From: Photobacterium atrarenae
GTDB lineage: Bacteria > Pseudomonadota > Gammaproteobacteria > Enterobacterales > Vibrionaceae
Direction of reading: 5' to 3'
Assembly (NCBI RefSeq): GCF_024380015.1
Contig: NZ_CP101509.1
Coordinates: 1,612,001-1,676,000 of the forward strand
DNA length: 64,000 nucleotides
Numbering within the stretch: the stretch's first letter is position 1; each line of letters begins with the position of its first letter. Made by a program: the position numbers and the translations under genes. Positions 46,588 through 57,467 of this stretch are shown in pieces. The notes under the pieces are model-generated. The model saw only the letters and a list, made by a program, of their open reading frames with translations, was not told the origin of the DNA and did no database searches.

Positions 46588-48282
46588 ATGAGCAGTCAGC
46601 GGCTGAAAGCCCAGTTCCAGCGTCTCTACAATCACTTTTCCGGCGAAGATTGCGAGACGAATTTGCAGGATATTGCCGAGGTCCTGTTCTGTACCCGCCG
46701 TAATGTACGGATGGTGATCAATAAAATGGTGGAGAAGGGCTGGATTGAATGGCAACCCGCGGTCGGTCGGGGGAAGCAGTCCAAGCTGGTTTTCCATAGT
46801 TCGGACACTGAGCTGCAATACATGCATGCGCGTAAGCTGGTGGCCGAAGGCAAACTGGAGCCGGCGCTGGAAACGCTGGGCAACAATGCTGATAAACTGG
46901 CGCAGCTGATCCAGGAGCAGCTTGGTCATACCACGGCGCAAGGGCGGCAAATCCTCCGACTGCCTTACTATCGACCCTTCAGTAATTTGAACCCACTGCA
47001 CCCGTTGCGTCGCTCTGAGCAGCATCTTGTACGCCAAATTTTTAACGGTCTGACCCGGATTAATGAGGAAAAAGAGGAAGTCGAAGGGGATTTAGCCCAC
47101 CACTGGGAAGCCCTGTCCCCGCGGCACTGGCGCTTTTATATCCGCCCGGCGGTGAAGTTTCATGATGGTCGGCTGCTCGATAGCCAGGATATTATTGTGA
47201 CCCTGGAGCAGGTGCGAAAACACCGCTTGTTCAGGCACCTCAGCCAGATCGATTCGCCGTTCAGTAACACCATTGATATTCACCTGAGCCGGGATGATCA
47301 TCGTTTACCTGATTTAATGGCCAACTTGCTGGCGGTGATCCAACCGGCGGATACGGATCATGACAAAGAAAATGAGCTGTTTCCGATCGGGACCGGCCCG
47401 TACCGGGTGATCCAGAATGACAAGCAGCGCTTTAAGCTCGAGGCCTTTGATCAGTATTTTGGCCTGCGGGCTTTGATTGATGTGGTGGATATCTGGATGC
47501 TGTCGGAAGTGGCGTCCTGTTTTCTTCAGCCGATGACCGAAGGCAGTCAACTGCAGGAAATGACGGTATCGGCCCGACTCAAGCTGGATGAAGGGTGTAA
47601 CTATCTGTTGCTCAACCGGATCGACGGGTTGGCCAGTCAGCAGGGATGGCTGGATTATTTGCGGACCCACCTGACCCCGCTGAACATTATGCAACGTCTG
47701 CAACAGGACAAGATCGGCGATTTTCGCCTGATCAATGCTTACGGCCTGCTGCCGGGCTGGGCCCATATCCCGCTGAATCAGACAATTGCACCGCCGCCGT
47801 CAAAGCGCATGGTGACCCTGGCTTATCCGCAGCAGCATCCGGTGTATCCGCATGTTGCGGAGGCTATTCGGGATATCCTTTCAGCCGATGGGATTAAACT
47901 GAAAGAGCTGGAGCTTTCGACAGGGGAGATCTTATCGGGCAAACATGCCGATAAAATCGATCTCTGGCTCGGTGGCATGAGCCTGAGTAATTATCGCGAT
48001 GATGCCATTTTGTCCTGGTTCTACAGCTTTGATCATATTGCCCGGGTGATGCCGGAAGCTGAATTTGAAGCCTTGGATCAGGCAGTGGTGCGCTGGCGCG
48101 CTGACAAGCAGCAGCCGTCGCCTTGTCAGCAAATTGGGGCGAGCCTGGTGGAAAGCGGGCAGATCCTGCCGCTGTTCCATAACTGGCTCGGCGTCGATAA
48201 CAATGGTTCAATCCAGGGAATGCAATCCAATTCAATGGGCTGGTTTGACTTCAAATCGGTGTGGGTCAAACCGAGTCAATAA
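46588..48282 (+). CDS. sgrR: SgrR-family transcriptional regulator
   Basis: A 564-residue regulator. The N-terminal winged-helix part (residues 1-115; LQDIAEVLFCTRRNVRMVIN, KMVEKGWIEWQPAVGRGKQS) precedes a periplasmic-binding-protein-like SBP_bac_5 domain (from about 155; LNPLHPLRRSEQHLVRQIFN, WRFYIRPAVKFHDGRLLDSQ). This order is characteristic of SgrR, which in enteric bacteria senses sugar-phosphate stress and activates the SgrS RNA. Whether that role holds here is open. No signal peptide, so cytoplasmic. Confidence 0.9.
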   Translation: MSSQRLKAQFQRLYNHFSGEDCETNLQDIAEVLFCTRRNVRMVINKMVEKGWIEWQPAVGRGKQSKLVFHSSDTELQYMHARKLVAEGKLEPALETLGNNADKLAQLIQEQLGHTTAQGRQILRLPYYRPFSNLNPLHPLRRSEQHLVRQIFNGLTRINEEKEEVEGDLAHHWEALSPRHWRFYIRPAVKFHDGRLLDSQDIIVTLEQVRKHRLFRHLSQIDSPFSNTIDIHLSRDDHRLPDLMANLLAVIQPADTDHDKENELFPIGTGPYRVIQNDKQRFKLEAFDQYFGLRALIDVVDIWMLSEVASCFLQPMTEGSQLQEMTVSARLKLDEGCNYLLLNRIDGLASQQGWLDYLRTHLTPLNIMQRLQQDKIGDFRLINAYGLLPGWAHIPLNQTIAPPPSKRMVTLAYPQQHPVYPHVAEAIRDILSADGIKLKELELSTGEILSGKHADKIDLWLGGMSLSNYRDDAILSWFYSFDHIARVMPEAEFEALDQAVVRWRADKQQPSPCQQIGASLVESGQILPLFHNWLGVDNNGSIQGMQSNSMGWFDFKSVWVKPSQ

Positions 48283-48551
48283 GGGCTATCCGGGCTCTGT
48301 TTCTGTGGGTATTGATTGTCATAATGCTGGCATCAATCGGTCATTGTTTTGTCATCCTGAGTGATTACAAAGAGAGGGTTAAAGCGAACCCATGCTATGG
48401 AAACCTATGCGACGGAGAAGAAATGATGCTTGACTTTGAACCGAAAGATGTTGATTTGGCGGAAGAGAACGGTTGGGATGATTACCAGGAAGATATTGAT
48501 CTGGATGTCGAAGACTGGCTGGATAATGAAGATCTGAATGATGTCGAGTAA
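48261..48551 (+). CDS. Small acidic membrane-anchored hypothetical protein
   Basis: Up to 96 residues from a GTG that overlaps the sgrR end. A hydrophobic segment (LFLWVLIVIMLASIGHCFVI, residues 13-32) is followed by a strongly acidic tail (DVDLAEENGWDDYQEDIDLD). GTG at 48306 or ATG at 48324 are other starts. Family not recognised. It is probably read through from sgrR. A hairpin at 48581-48603 (CAGGGCAG/CTGCCCTG) follows. Confidence 0.55.
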   Translation: MGQTESIRAIRALFLWVLIVIMLASIGHCFVILSDYKERVKANPCYGNLCDGEEMMLDFEPKDVDLAEENGWDDYQEDIDLDVEDWLDNEDLNDVE

Positions 48552-48617
48552 TGACTGTAGCTGGTGGTCATCGCATGCACCAGGGCAGAGTTGATCTGCC
48601 CTGATTTGTGATCCCTT

Positions 48618-49865
48618 CTATTGGTTGGCTGTCAGCTCCGGTTTCCAGTCCTGACGACTGAACCACTGTCCAATCGGACGCCATACCACATCGATCATGG
48701 ATTTGTACCACGGTGCTTCGATAGCAGCTTCAGCAGCGAGCACGGGTTGCTCGGTCAGCAGCTCATCATTGAGGTACCATTCAACTTTCCCCACTTGCTG
48801 ACCTTTCTCAACCGGCGCTTCAAGATCGTTATTGTAGAAAATCTTGTATTCGATATTTTTCCGCTGCCGCCGTGGCACGGTGATCGTCCCGCCATCGGCC
48901 ACTTCCAGGCTGATATGAGACGGACTGCCATACCAGACTTTCAGCGTATCCAGCTCTGAAGGGCTGAACTCTGGTGTGACATCCTGGAAGAAACGAAATC
49001 CCCAGGTCAGGAGTTTTTTGCTCTCGTTACTGCGGGCACTGACGCTTTCGGTTCCCATCACGACTGCGATGAGGCGCTGGCCACTTTGCTCAGCAGAAGA
49101 AACCAGGCTGTAGCCGGCCTGTTTGGTATAACCGGTTTTGACCCCGTCCACATTGAGAGAGCTATCCCATAACAGCGCGTTGCGGTTTCCCTGTTTAATC
49201 TTATGAAAGGTAAATGACTTTTCTTTAAATAGCGGATAGATCTCAGGGAGTTCCTGAATAAAAGCACGGGTCAGCAGGGCCATGTCATAGGCCGTTGTGG
49301 CCTGTCCGTCGGCATCGAGTCCGTGTGGGTTCGCGAAGTAGGTATTCTCCATGCCCAGCTTTTCTGCGTAGCGGTTCATCATTTCAATAAATGCGGCTTG
49401 ATGGCCGGCGACATGTTCGGCCAGGGCGACAGTGGCGTCATTGCCGGAAGAAATGATCACCCCCCGGTTCAAATCATCCACGCTGACTTCGTCGCCGACA
49501 TCAAGAAACATTTTTGATGAGCCGGGAAATTTCTGGCTCCAGGCGTTTTCACTGATCACCACCCGATCATTTTCGGCGATATGGCCGGATTTTAACTCTT
49601 GCCCGACCACGTAGCTGGTCATGATTTTGGCCAGGCTGGCCGGGGCTAACGGAATATGAGCATTCTCGCTGGCAATCACCTGGCCGGACTGGTAGCTCAT
49701 CAGTACCCAGGCTTTTGCCGCAATTTCAGGTGGAGTCGGCACCGCAGCATTGGAGGCCGAAAAGGCCGGCTGGCTTAGCCATAATGCAGATAGCAGAGGA
49801 AGGCCATTCAAGAATTGGCTCAGCAATCTGTTCAGGAATCTTTTCATGAGTCTCATCAAGGTCAT
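48618..49865 (-). CDS. D-alanyl-D-alanine carboxypeptidase (PBP5/6 family)
   Basis: It trims the terminal D-Ala of peptidoglycan stem peptides. 415 residues. Signal peptide within the first 38 residues, then the three active-site motifs: Ser77-x-x-Lys80 (APASLAKIMTSY), Ser140-Gly-Asn142 (VIISSGNDATVALAEH) and Lys243-Thr-Gly (NVDGVKTGYTKQAGY). The C-terminal PBP5 domain and a terminal region that may form the amphipathic membrane anchor follow. Starts at ATG 49865 or 49847 are both possible. It is a dacA/dacC-type protein; which paralogue cannot be told. Confidence 0.95.
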   Translation of the reverse strand: MTLMRLMKRFLNRLLSQFLNGLPLLSALWLSQPAFSASNAAVPTPPEIAAKAWVLMSYQSGQVIASENAHIPLAPASLAKIMTSYVVGQELKSGHIAENDRVVISENAWSQKFPGSSKMFLDVGDEVSVDDLNRGVIISSGNDATVALAEHVAGHQAAFIEMMNRYAEKLGMENTYFANPHGLDADGQATTAYDMALLTRAFIQELPEIYPLFKEKSFTFHKIKQGNRNALLWDSSLNVDGVKTGYTKQAGYSLVSSAEQSGQRLIAVVMGTESVSARSNESKKLLTWGFRFFQDVTPEFSPSELDTLKVWYGSPSHISLEVADGGTITVPRRQRKNIEYKIFYNNDLEAPVEKGQQVGKVEWYLNDELLTEQPVLAAEAAIEAPWYKSMIDVVWRPIGQWFSRQDWKPELTANQ

Positions 49866-50103
49866 AGCTATCAGCCCTTCATTGCATCGAATAACTCTTT
49901 ATTGAGCTTAGTAAAAACTTGCAATAAGCAGGACTAATTTTACTTGCTAGCTCCGTGGGAGACAGGGTGAGGTACAATCCATGTTACATCGGCGTTAATG
50001 CTTTGTTGTTGTCTTTCATGAACTTGTCGCGTTGTTCACGGTAATATCACTGGGGGATGTGTACACTGGCCCAAGGACAATGACTCAAGGAGTTGGGACA
50101 GAA

Positions 50104-51534
50104 ATGAAAGCAAGATATCTCATGATGATACTCGCTGGCTGCCTGCTGGCCTCGCCGGCGGCCCTGGCCGTTGAAGCGGGAGCAGACTTGACACAATCGA
50201 CAGTCGGCTATGTCGCGCTGTTGGTTTTCGGTTTCGCGTATTGCCTGGTCATGGGGGAGGAGTATTTACAACTGCGAAAATCCAAACCTGTGTTACTGGC
50301 TGCCGGGATCATCTGGCTGATGATAGGCGTGGTGTATCAGCAGATGGGCCAGGCAGAAGCTGCGAAAGCAGCCCTGGAGCATAACTTGCTGGAATATGCC
50401 GAATTACTCTTGTTCCTTTTAGTGGCAATGACATACATCAATGCGATGGAAGAGCGGCGGCTGTTTGATGTGCTGCAATCCTGGATGGTCAGTAAAGGCT
50501 TTAATTTTAGGGTGCTGTTCTGGCTCACCGGTATTTTGTCATTCTTTATTTCTCCTGTTGCCGATAACCTGACCACGGCATTACTGATGTGTGCGGTGGT
50601 GATGAAAGTGGGTGGCGATAATCACCGGTTTATCAACCTGGCCTGTATCAACATTGTTATTGCTGCCAATGCGGGTGGGGCATTCAGTCCGTTCGGCGAT
50701 ATCACCACCTTGATGGTTTGGCAGGCTGGCTTGGTTTCTTTTGTTGAATTCCTGGATTTGTTTGTGCCATCAATGGTCAATTACCTGATCCCGGCATTTA
50801 TTATGTCTCTGTTCGTGCCAAAGACGCAGCCGGAGGCTGTGAGTGAGTACATTGAGCTCAAACGCGGCGCACGACGCATTGTCGTGTTGTTTATCCTGAC
50901 CATTGCCACAGCTGTTGCATTCCATGGCCTGGTTCATTTTCCGCCGGTGATCGGGATGATGATGGGCTTGGGGTACCTGCAGTTTTTCGGCTATTTTCTT
51001 CGAAAAACATTGCCGGGCTCCCTGGCTCGTAAGCGAGCTGTGGCCTTGGCGAACCACGATGAGGCGGCGCTGAAAAGGCTCGGTTCAGTCGTGCCGTTTG
51101 ATGTCTTTAAGCGGGTTTCTCATGCCGAGTGGGACACGCTGTTATTTTTCTACGGGGTGGTGATGTGTGTCGGTGGACTGAGTTTGCTGGGCTACCTCGG
51201 TATGGCATCGGAAGTCATGTATACCCAATGGAACCCGGTTTGGGCCAATGTCATGGTGGGTGTGCTTTCTGCGATTGTTGATAACATTCCGGTGATGTTC
51301 GCCGTTCTGAGCATGCAGCCTGATCTCTCTTTGGGGAACTGGCTTCTGGTGACGTTGACAGCCGGAGTCGGCGGCAGCTTGTTGTCGATTGGTTCCGCTG
51401 CCGGAGTGGCACTGATGGGGGCCGCACATGGTAAATATACTTTCTTTGGCCACCTGAAATGGATGCCGGTGATTGCGTTGGGCTACATCGGGAGTATCGT
51501 CTGCCATTTGCTGATGAATCAGCATCTGTTTTGA
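50104..51534 (+). CDS. nhaD: Na+/H+ antiporter NhaD
   Basis: A 476-residue inner-membrane antiporter exchanging sodium or lithium for protons at alkaline pH. A signal-like first helix (MMILAGCLLASPAALA) is followed by 11-12 helices. Blocks typical of NhaD: LTGILSFFISPVADNLTTAL, NAGGAFSPFGDITTLMVWQA and the second-half counterpart LSAIVDNIPVMFAVL with GGSLLSIGSAAGVALMGAAH. The ATG at 50104 places the signal correctly; the open frame extends to 50032. It has its own terminator, so it is probably a single-gene unit, common in marine vibrios. Confidence 0.96.
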   Translation: MKARYLMMILAGCLLASPAALAVEAGADLTQSTVGYVALLVFGFAYCLVMGEEYLQLRKSKPVLLAAGIIWLMIGVVYQQMGQAEAAKAALEHNLLEYAELLLFLLVAMTYINAMEERRLFDVLQSWMVSKGFNFRVLFWLTGILSFFISPVADNLTTALLMCAVVMKVGGDNHRFINLACINIVIAANAGGAFSPFGDITTLMVWQAGLVSFVEFLDLFVPSMVNYLIPAFIMSLFVPKTQPEAVSEYIELKRGARRIVVLFILTIATAVAFHGLVHFPPVIGMMMGLGYLQFFGYFLRKTLPGSLARKRAVALANHDEAALKRLGSVVPFDVFKRVSHAEWDTLLFFYGVVMCVGGLSLLGYLGMASEVMYTQWNPVWANVMVGVLSAIVDNIPVMFAVLSMQPDLSLGNWLLVTLTAGVGGSLLSIGSAAGVALMGAAHGKYTFFGHLKWMPVIALGYIGSIVCHLLMNQHLF

Positions 51535-51573
51535 TGACTGGCTAAACGACATGACTTGAGCGGCGGTCAATTT

Positions 51574-51620
51574 AAGCGTGCAGCGTATCAGCGACTGGCT
51601 GAGCGCTGCACGCTTTTTTA
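51574..51620 (+). terminator. Rho-independent terminator of nhaD
   Basis: AAGCGTGCAGCG (51574-51585) pairs with CGCTGCACGCTT (51604-51615), followed by TTTTT. Confidence 0.92.
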
Positions 51621-51744
51621 ATCCTTTCCATGATCTTCCTCATAAATCATGTTGAATATTTGTGTTGTTTTTGTGAATTCTTATCCCGTTCATGATGGGT
51701 TGGCTAAACTTTAAATGGTTGGGGATATCGTGGAGGCAGCGATT

Positions 51745-52047
51745 ATGTTAGCTGAACATCGGCAGTTTATCCTGCCAGGGCAAAAAGAATTACATGCCAA
51801 TATCAAAGTGATTCCAACGGGTGAGCTTGAAGTCAATATTCAGGAAGAAGCCCATCAATTTCAAGCTGAGTTTGAAGAGCTGTATTTTTATACGGCAGGC
51901 AACAGTACGGAACTTGTTTGTAGGGAGCAACTTGGCTCTGATGCGGTGCGTTGGCAATTGTACTTGGCGAATGAAGATGCCAGAGAGTTGGCGAAATTGA
52001 TTGAATTGGCAGAAGAAGAGTTTGAAATTCTGATGCGGGATCTCTGA
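51745..52047 (+). CDS. Hypothetical acidic protein
   Basis: A soluble protein of about 100 residues, acidic, with a helical C-terminus (ANEDARELAKLIELAEEEFE). GGAGG lies 8 bases before ATG 51745, which is preferred to the ORF start at 51715. It has its own terminator. Family not recognised. Confidence 0.65.
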   Translation: MLAEHRQFILPGQKELHANIKVIPTGELEVNIQEEAHQFQAEFEELYFYTAGNSTELVCREQLGSDAVRWQLYLANEDARELAKLIELAEEEFEILMRDL

Positions 52048-52076
52048 GTTTCGCAATAATATTGAACCTAAAGAAT

Positions 52077-52112
52077 AATAAGGCCTTGATTTTTATCAAG
52101 GCCTTATTTTTA
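52077..52112 (+). terminator. Rho-independent terminator
   Basis: AATAAGGCCTTGAT (52077-52090), loop TTTT, ATCAAGGCCTTATT (52095-52108), then TTTAG. Perfect 14-bp stem. Confidence 0.92.
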
Positions 52113-52276
52113 GCTCATTGAATCTGTTATTCAGATTATTATGCACCTTGTTTTGTACTATAACTCATTATGAGCTTGAGGGATAAACTGTGATAGAAAC
52201 CCATAATAAAAATGTCAGAGTCATGTCAGCGAATCACGAATAGGTCATCAATAACATAAACAGTCAGGGGACGGCT

Positions 52277-54226
52277 ATGGTTAAGAATTTAAGTCTGGGT
52301 GTGAAGATCGGGATAAGTTTTTCTGTCGTTCTGGGTCTGTTATCGATTGTGCTGACGATTAGTATTATGGCCTTCAAAGAGACAGAACAAGGTATCGATA
52401 ATTATCGAGAGTTAGCTCGCGATGCTAATTTAGCCGGCCGCCTCCAAGCCAATATGTTGATGATGAGAATGAATGTGAAAGATTTCTTGATTACTCATCA
52501 GGCGCGGGATCTGGCGCAATACCGGGATTATCAGGCGAAAACGAAGCTCTTTCTTGCTGAGGCCAAAACTGATATCCAAAATCCGGAACGGGCCGCCATG
52601 ATCAACCAGGTGGAGGCGTCAATTCAAACCTATCATCAGGTGTTCCAGCAAGTCATCGATCGGGTCACCCGGCGTAATGATGTGCTTGAACAACAGTTGA
52701 TTCCTGCCGGCGAGGTGATGGGGCGCACAATTTCAACGATGATTAATACATCATATGAAAATGGCGAGAGCCGTGCGGTGTTTCACGCTTCTAAAGTTCA
52801 GGAAAAACTGTTGCTTGGGGAGATGTATGTCAGTCATTTTCTGAACAGTAATCGTCAGGAAGATTATGAAAAGGCTGTCAACACACTTGGCAATGAGTTG
52901 ACCACACAAAGTGAATTTCTGCGTGCTGCGCTGGAGAGTGATCGCCATCGTCAACTGCTGGCTCAATTTGAGCAAGCGCATCAGCAGTATCAAGCAGGTT
53001 TAGCGACTATTCATATGGTGATCGAAGAGCGTAATGCTTTCATTAACAACCAATTGAACCGGATTGGACCGGAAGTCGCTGACTTGGTTGAAGCGGTGAA
53101 GCTGTCCGTGATGCGGGATCAGGATCAGCTCGGTCCTTTGCTCAAAGCCAGGACGAAAGGCAGCATCAACTTGAATATGTTTTTATCATTTGCTGCGGTT
53201 GCAGCTGGTGTTTTGGCGGCCTATCTTCTGACAGTTTCAATTACCCGGCCGATTAAACAGGCTGTTGAAGCGGCGAAGCAGTTAGCTTCCGGGGATTTAA
53301 CGCTTCATATTCCAAAAACCGGACAGGATGAAACAGGTCGCTTGCTGGTATCGATTCAACATACCAGTGATCAGCTGCGCAGTATGATCACGACCATCTC
53401 TGGCGCCAGTACCGAACTGGCTTCAGCAGCTGAAGAGCTAGCCGTTACTACAGAGCAGGCCAGTCGCGGTATTGTTGAGCAGGAGCGAGAGACGGAACTG
53501 GTTGCGACAGCGATGAATGAGATGGCAGCAACTGTGCACGATGTTGCGGATAATGCGGCAAAAGCAGCGGATGCCGCGAATAAGGCGGACACTCAGGCTG
53601 ATGCAGGTAGTCAGGTGGTCAGCGAGACAATTGCATCCATTAACCTGCTCTCGGAGCGAGTGAGTGATTCGTCCGAGAAGTTGCATGAGGTGGAGCAGGA
53701 GGTACTGAATATTGGTCGTATCCTCGATGTGATTCGGGAGATCGCGGAGCAAACCAATTTGCTGGCGCTGAACGCAGCCATTGAGGCGGCACGAGCGGGG
53801 GAGCAGGGGCGCGGCTTTGCGGTGGTTGCCGATGAAGTTCGCGTGCTGGCGCAGCGGACGCAGGGCTCGACGGAAGAGATACAAACGCTGATAGAGCAAT
53901 TACAATCAGGCATGCAAGATGCTGTTGCCGTGATGCACCAAGGAAAAGAACAAGCCGGGCGGAGTGTTGCCCAGGCTGGTGATACCGGTGCTGCGCTTCA
54001 GGCGATTACCCAAGCCGTTACCCAGATTAGTGATATGAATATGCAGATTGCCAGTGCAGCGGAACAGCAAAGTTCTGTAGCGGAGAGCATTATTGAAAAT
54101 GTGGTGAATGTGAAGCGGATTGCTGAGGAGAATGCAGTGGCAGCCGGGCAGAGCAAGAATGCCAGCAGTGAGATCGCACAGCTCTCAGAACAGCTGAAAG
54201 CGCTGGTGGCACGTTTTCGTGTTTAG
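52277..54226 (+). CDS. Methyl-accepting chemotaxis protein with HBM-type sensor domain
   Basis: A 649-residue receptor. First membrane helix near 10-32. A long all-helical periplasmic region of about 250 residues ([40 protein letters not shown]) fits the helical bimodular (HBM) domain known to bind small organic acids. Second helix near 300-320, HAMP, then the signalling domain with [19 protein letters not shown]. It is followed without gap by a small membrane-protein gene. The ligand is unknown. Confidence 0.94.
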   Translation: MVKNLSLGVKIGISFSVVLGLLSIVLTISIMAFKETEQGIDNYRELARDANLAGRLQANMLMMRMNVKDFLITHQARDLAQYRDYQAKTKLFLAEAKTDIQNPERAAMINQVEASIQTYHQVFQQVIDRVTRRNDVLEQQLIPAGEVMGRTISTMINTSYENGESRAVFHASKVQEKLLLGEMYVSHFLNSNRQEDYEKAVNTLGNELTTQSEFLRAALESDRHRQLLAQFEQAHQQYQAGLATIHMVIEERNAFINNQLNRIGPEVADLVEAVKLSVMRDQDQLGPLLKARTKGSINLNMFLSFAAVAAGVLAAYLLTVSITRPIKQAVEAAKQLASGDLTLHIPKTGQDETGRLLVSIQHTSDQLRSMITTISGASTELASAAEELAVTTEQASRGIVEQERETELVATAMNEMAATVHDVADNAAKAADAANKADTQADAGSQVVSETIASINLLSERVSDSSEKLHEVEQEVLNIGRILDVIREIAEQTNLLALNAAIEAARAGEQGRGFAVVADEVRVLAQRTQGSTEEIQTLIEQLQSGMQDAVAVMHQGKEQAGRSVAQAGDTGAALQAITQAVTQISDMNMQIASAAEQQSSVAESIIENVVNVKRIAEENAVAAGQSKNASSEIAQLSEQLKALVARFRV

Positions 54227-54314
54227 TGACTGCCTGTTCATGTTTCGTTCATGCTTCGTTGGTTACATTGGCAACATGATCAGGCGCGACAGGCGCTATA
54301 GCTATGAGGCAGTT

Positions 54315-54557
54315 ATGAAGAAATATATTGCAAGTGCGGTTTCCCTGATGGTTGGACTGGTTGTTCTGGCGGTTGCAGGTGTGCTTGCCGTTGCCATGAT
54401 GATCACTGGTTTGATTGCATTGCCTTTTGTCCGAATGAAATTGAAACGAGCGGCTGCGGCAGCGGCACAAGCGAACATGGCGACCTGGAAGCCGGGAGCA
54501 AACGGGACTGTAATTGAAGGTGAGTTTGACAATATCACAGGTAAAGCGACATCGTAA
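54315..54557 (+). CDS. Small hypothetical membrane protein
   Basis: 80 residues with one long hydrophobic stretch (residues 6-36, possibly two helices) and a basic, alanine-rich segment (KLKRAAAAAAQ) before a polar tail. GAGGCAGTT precedes the ATG at 54315; the frame upstream overlaps the receptor gene and is not needed. The terminator at 54582 serves it. Confidence 0.62.
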   Translation: MKKYIASAVSLMVGLVVLAVAGVLAVAMMITGLIALPFVRMKLKRAAAAAAQANMATWKPGANGTVIEGEFDNITGKATS

Positions 54558-54581
54558 CGCAGTACAGGTCAAAGCGAACAT

Positions 54582-54608
54582 AAAAACGCCAGCAATGCTG
54601 GCGTTTTT
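54582..54608. terminator. Bidirectional Rho-independent terminator
   Basis: AAAAACGCCAGC (54582-54593), loop AAT, GCTGGCGTTTTT (54597-54608). T-runs on both strands end both the small membrane-protein gene and the convergent chemoreceptor gene. Confidence 0.93.
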
Positions 54609-54634
54609 GGTTCCGGCTTGCAGAAAACTAGTCC

Positions 54635-56512
54635 TTAAATTCGGAACTTGCTGACTTCAGAGTTCAGGTGCTGGGCAATGTCATTGAGTTCTTCCGAAAG
54701 TCTTTGTGCTTCGTTGGCTTCACCGGAGAGCTGATCGGAGACATCATTAACGGCCTGGGTATTTCGGCTGATTTCATCGGTGACCGCACGCTGCTCTTCC
54801 GCGGCGCTGGAAATTTGGGTCGCCATGTCTGAAATCTCCTGAATGGAGGTTGTGATCTGCTCCAGAGCGCGAGTAGCATTGTTGGCTTCATCCACGCTGT
54901 TAGTCGCCAGGTCCTGGCTTTGTGACATCGTCTCCACGGCATTGTGGGTATTGCGCTGCAGCGTTTCGATCATGCCGCGGATCTCTTCTGTAGAGCTATG
55001 GGTGCGCTGCGACAGCACGCGAACTTCATCGGCAACTACCGCAAACCCGCGTCCTTGTTCCCCGGCCCGCGCCGCCTCAATCGCTGCGTTCAGGGCCAAT
55101 AAGTTGGTTTGCTCGGCGATATCCTGAATCGTCGACAAGATCGCATTAATTCCCTGGGCATTGTGTTCCAGCTCTTTGATGATCCCGGAAGCATTTTCGA
55201 CCTGATCGGCAAGATCCGTAATGGATTGCTGATTGCGCAGAATCACTTCTTTTCCTTCGTTACAACTCTCCTGGGATGCAACCGCAGCCCCGGCCGTTTG
55301 CTCAGCATGGCTGGCAACTTCCTGCGCCGTAGCGGACATCTGATGAATGGCCGTCGCAATTTGTGAAATCTCATTGACCTGTAAGCTCAGTGCTTCGTTG
55401 GTTTGCAGGGCTAGGTTATGGCTGGATTTTGCCTGCTGCGAGAGCTGATCAGATGAGCCTGAAATACCGGAAACGGCGCGATGTAACTTTTCAATAAAAG
55501 CGTTTACATGTTTGCTCAGGCGGCCAATTTCATCATCTTTGTCGAACTGGATCCGGCGGGTCAGATCACCGTTGCCATGCGACAAGTCCGCCATCGCTTC
55601 GGACAGGGTATCCAGTGGTTTCAGCGCTTTTGAAATCAGGAAGGTCGCGATGGCCAGTGTCAGAAGCAACTGGACAACAGCGCTGATAAGGGCATCGGTT
55701 AATGCTTCCTGAACCGGTGCAAATGCCAGTGATTTGTCGATGATCAGGGAAAAATACCAGTCGGTGCCCGGAACCTGTTTGATGCTGATCAGGCTCTCGA
55801 CGCCAGAAACATTCAGCGTTTCCATTGCAGAGCTTGCTGCGGCTTGCTGGATAAAGGCCGAATCGAATGCAGCGCCCATGTCCGTGGTTGGCTTGAGGGT
55901 CAGCGATTTGTCCGGGTGGGCAATAATAGTGCCGTCACGGCTGAAAAGGCTAGCGTAGACGCCTTCTTGCTCGATCGCCAGAATATCGGACACCAGCATC
56001 TCAATCGAGACGTCGCCAGCAATGATGCCGCTGTTCATCGCGGCACTGAATGGCTCGGCCAGCGAGACGATGAGTTTACCGGAAGCTGCATCCTGATACG
56101 GCTTGGTGACGATCAAGCCATTCTTGGCTGTTGCAGCCTGGTACCAAGGACGCTGACGCGGATCATAACCATCCGGGAACGTTACAGGGGTTCCGGTGAT
56201 CATTTTCCCTTGCTTGGTACCGACATAGACTAAATCGAATTGCCCGGCATCCATGGCTTGCGCCAGAGCTGGGATCGGTTCCGCACTTTGGTGAAAGCCT
56301 TTGACGGCGGCGCGGACAATCGTGCTTTTATTGTCCAGCCACTGGCTGATGGTACTGATGTTGGATTGTGTGAGTGATTGCGCTAGCTCTTGAGTTGATC
56401 GGGTGGTTTCTTCAGTCAGGCGCTCACGAGTCAACCAGATCTGAATGGTGGCGGTCAACAGAATGATCCCTGCGAAAGTCAGGGCGAGTTTATTTTTGAT
56501 AGAAAGATTCAA
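54635..56512 (-). CDS. Methyl-accepting chemotaxis protein with dCache-type sensor domain
   Basis: A receptor of about 625 residues. First helix near 8-28, periplasmic dCache region ([61 protein letters not shown]), second helix near 285-305, HAMP, and a signalling domain with [20 protein letters not shown] favour the TTG at 56512 ([13 protein letters not shown]) with AGAGGA upstream, since ATGs at 56554 and further out add a basic leader unlike receptor N-termini. Cache domains of this type often bind amino acids or carboxylates. Confidence 0.92.
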   Translation of the reverse strand: MNLSIKNKLALTFAGIILLTATIQIWLTRERLTEETTRSTQELAQSLTQSNISTISQWLDNKSTIVRAAVKGFHQSAEPIPALAQAMDAGQFDLVYVGTKQGKMITGTPVTFPDGYDPRQRPWYQAATAKNGLIVTKPYQDAASGKLIVSLAEPFSAAMNSGIIAGDVSIEMLVSDILAIEQEGVYASLFSRDGTIIAHPDKSLTLKPTTDMGAAFDSAFIQQAAASSAMETLNVSGVESLISIKQVPGTDWYFSLIIDKSLAFAPVQEALTDALISAVVQLLLTLAIATFLISKALKPLDTLSEAMADLSHGNGDLTRRIQFDKDDEIGRLSKHVNAFIEKLHRAVSGISGSSDQLSQQAKSSHNLALQTNEALSLQVNEISQIATAIHQMSATAQEVASHAEQTAGAAVASQESCNEGKEVILRNQQSITDLADQVENASGIIKELEHNAQGINAILSTIQDIAEQTNLLALNAAIEAARAGEQGRGFAVVADEVRVLSQRTHSSTEEIRGMIETLQRNTHNAVETMSQSQDLATNSVDEANNATRALEQITTSIQEISDMATQISSAAEEQRAVTDEISRNTQAVNDVSDQLSGEANEAQRLSEELNDIAQHLNSEVSKFRI

Positions 56513-56773
56513 ACTTCCATTCCTCTTGTGTTTACGGGAATTTGCGTGGCAATGCATAATTGCACATATCGCGAACTGTTTTATTATTTTCGTCCATGAA
56601 CTGACTCGCTGGCGGTTCACTCTCCTCAATACGGTCATTTATTAATTATTGTGTCACAGAATTGTTCGCTATGGTGAATTTTTGCGACAAAATATTTACC
56701 TGATTAGTATGATCTATACTTAGGTATTTGTAATAAATATAACTTTTGGTCAGCGGAAAAGCAGAGGGGTGTT

Positions 56774-57307
56774 TTAATCGGGGTAATGTTGGCCAATGCA
56801 GTCAAGAAATTTTGACAGGTCCTGATTGCGGGCAGTAAAGCGGTAACTCATGTTCGAGGCTTTCAGTTCGATGTGTCCCTGATCTTGTCTGAGTAACCGG
56901 GTGAATACATCAAACGCTTGTTTATCACTGGTGCCGCCTAGCAAAACAAGCCGGCTGACGCTGTATTGATTTTTGTACTTCCGCCAGTTTGCAGTAAAAA
57001 CTTCAACCGGCTGGCCGCTGCGGTAATAACCAATATTTTCGAATCCACTTGGATGGGAGATATCTGCCTTTAAGGCGATATATCGCTGCCGGAGCGGGTT
57101 CTCTGTAATGAAGGCCAGTTGCAGGCCGCTTTCAAATTCCTGTTGTTCATTTTTTTCCAGATGGTACAAGTCCAGCCGACAACTTTTCTCATTCAGATGA
57201 GTCGTACTGGTCGGAACGATTTTGGCCAGGCTCGGACCGGAAATCAGCAGTAAGCAAGACACCCAGCAAATTTTTTGAAAAAGAGCGAGAGATTGCATCG
57301 ACTTCAT
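56774..57307 (-). CDS. Secreted hypothetical protein
   Basis: About 177 residues with a signal peptide (ALFQKICWVSCLLLISGPSLA) and a mature domain with two cysteines (SCRLDLYHL, LDCIGQHY) that could form a disulphide. ATG 57307 or 57298 are possible starts; AAGGATGA favours 57298. Family not recognised. Confidence 0.62.
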   Translation of the reverse strand: MKSMQSLALFQKICWVSCLLLISGPSLAKIVPTSTTHLNEKSCRLDLYHLEKNEQQEFESGLQLAFITENPLRQRYIALKADISHPSGFENIGYYRSGQPVEVFTANWRKYKNQYSVSRLVLLGGTSDKQAFDVFTRLLRQDQGHIELKASNMSYRFTARNQDLSKFLDCIGQHYPD

Positions 57308-57387
57308 CCTTGCTAACAACAACGATTCAAGGTTCAGACAAAGCTTAGCGATTAGCTGAGTTGCTCAGTGTCTCATTTCATAAACAT

Positions 57388-57421
57388 TCTACGATCTCTT
57401 CATATCTACGATCTCTTCATA
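57388..57421 (+). repeat. Perfect 17-bp tandem duplication
   Basis: TCTACGATCTCTTCATA occurs twice without a gap (57388-57404 and 57405-57421). It lies between the secreted-protein gene and the end of the GlxA-type gene. Confidence 0.85.
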
Positions 57422-57467
57422 ATAGAACGACGCAACATGTCCAATCGTGAACCGCTGAATCAAAGGT

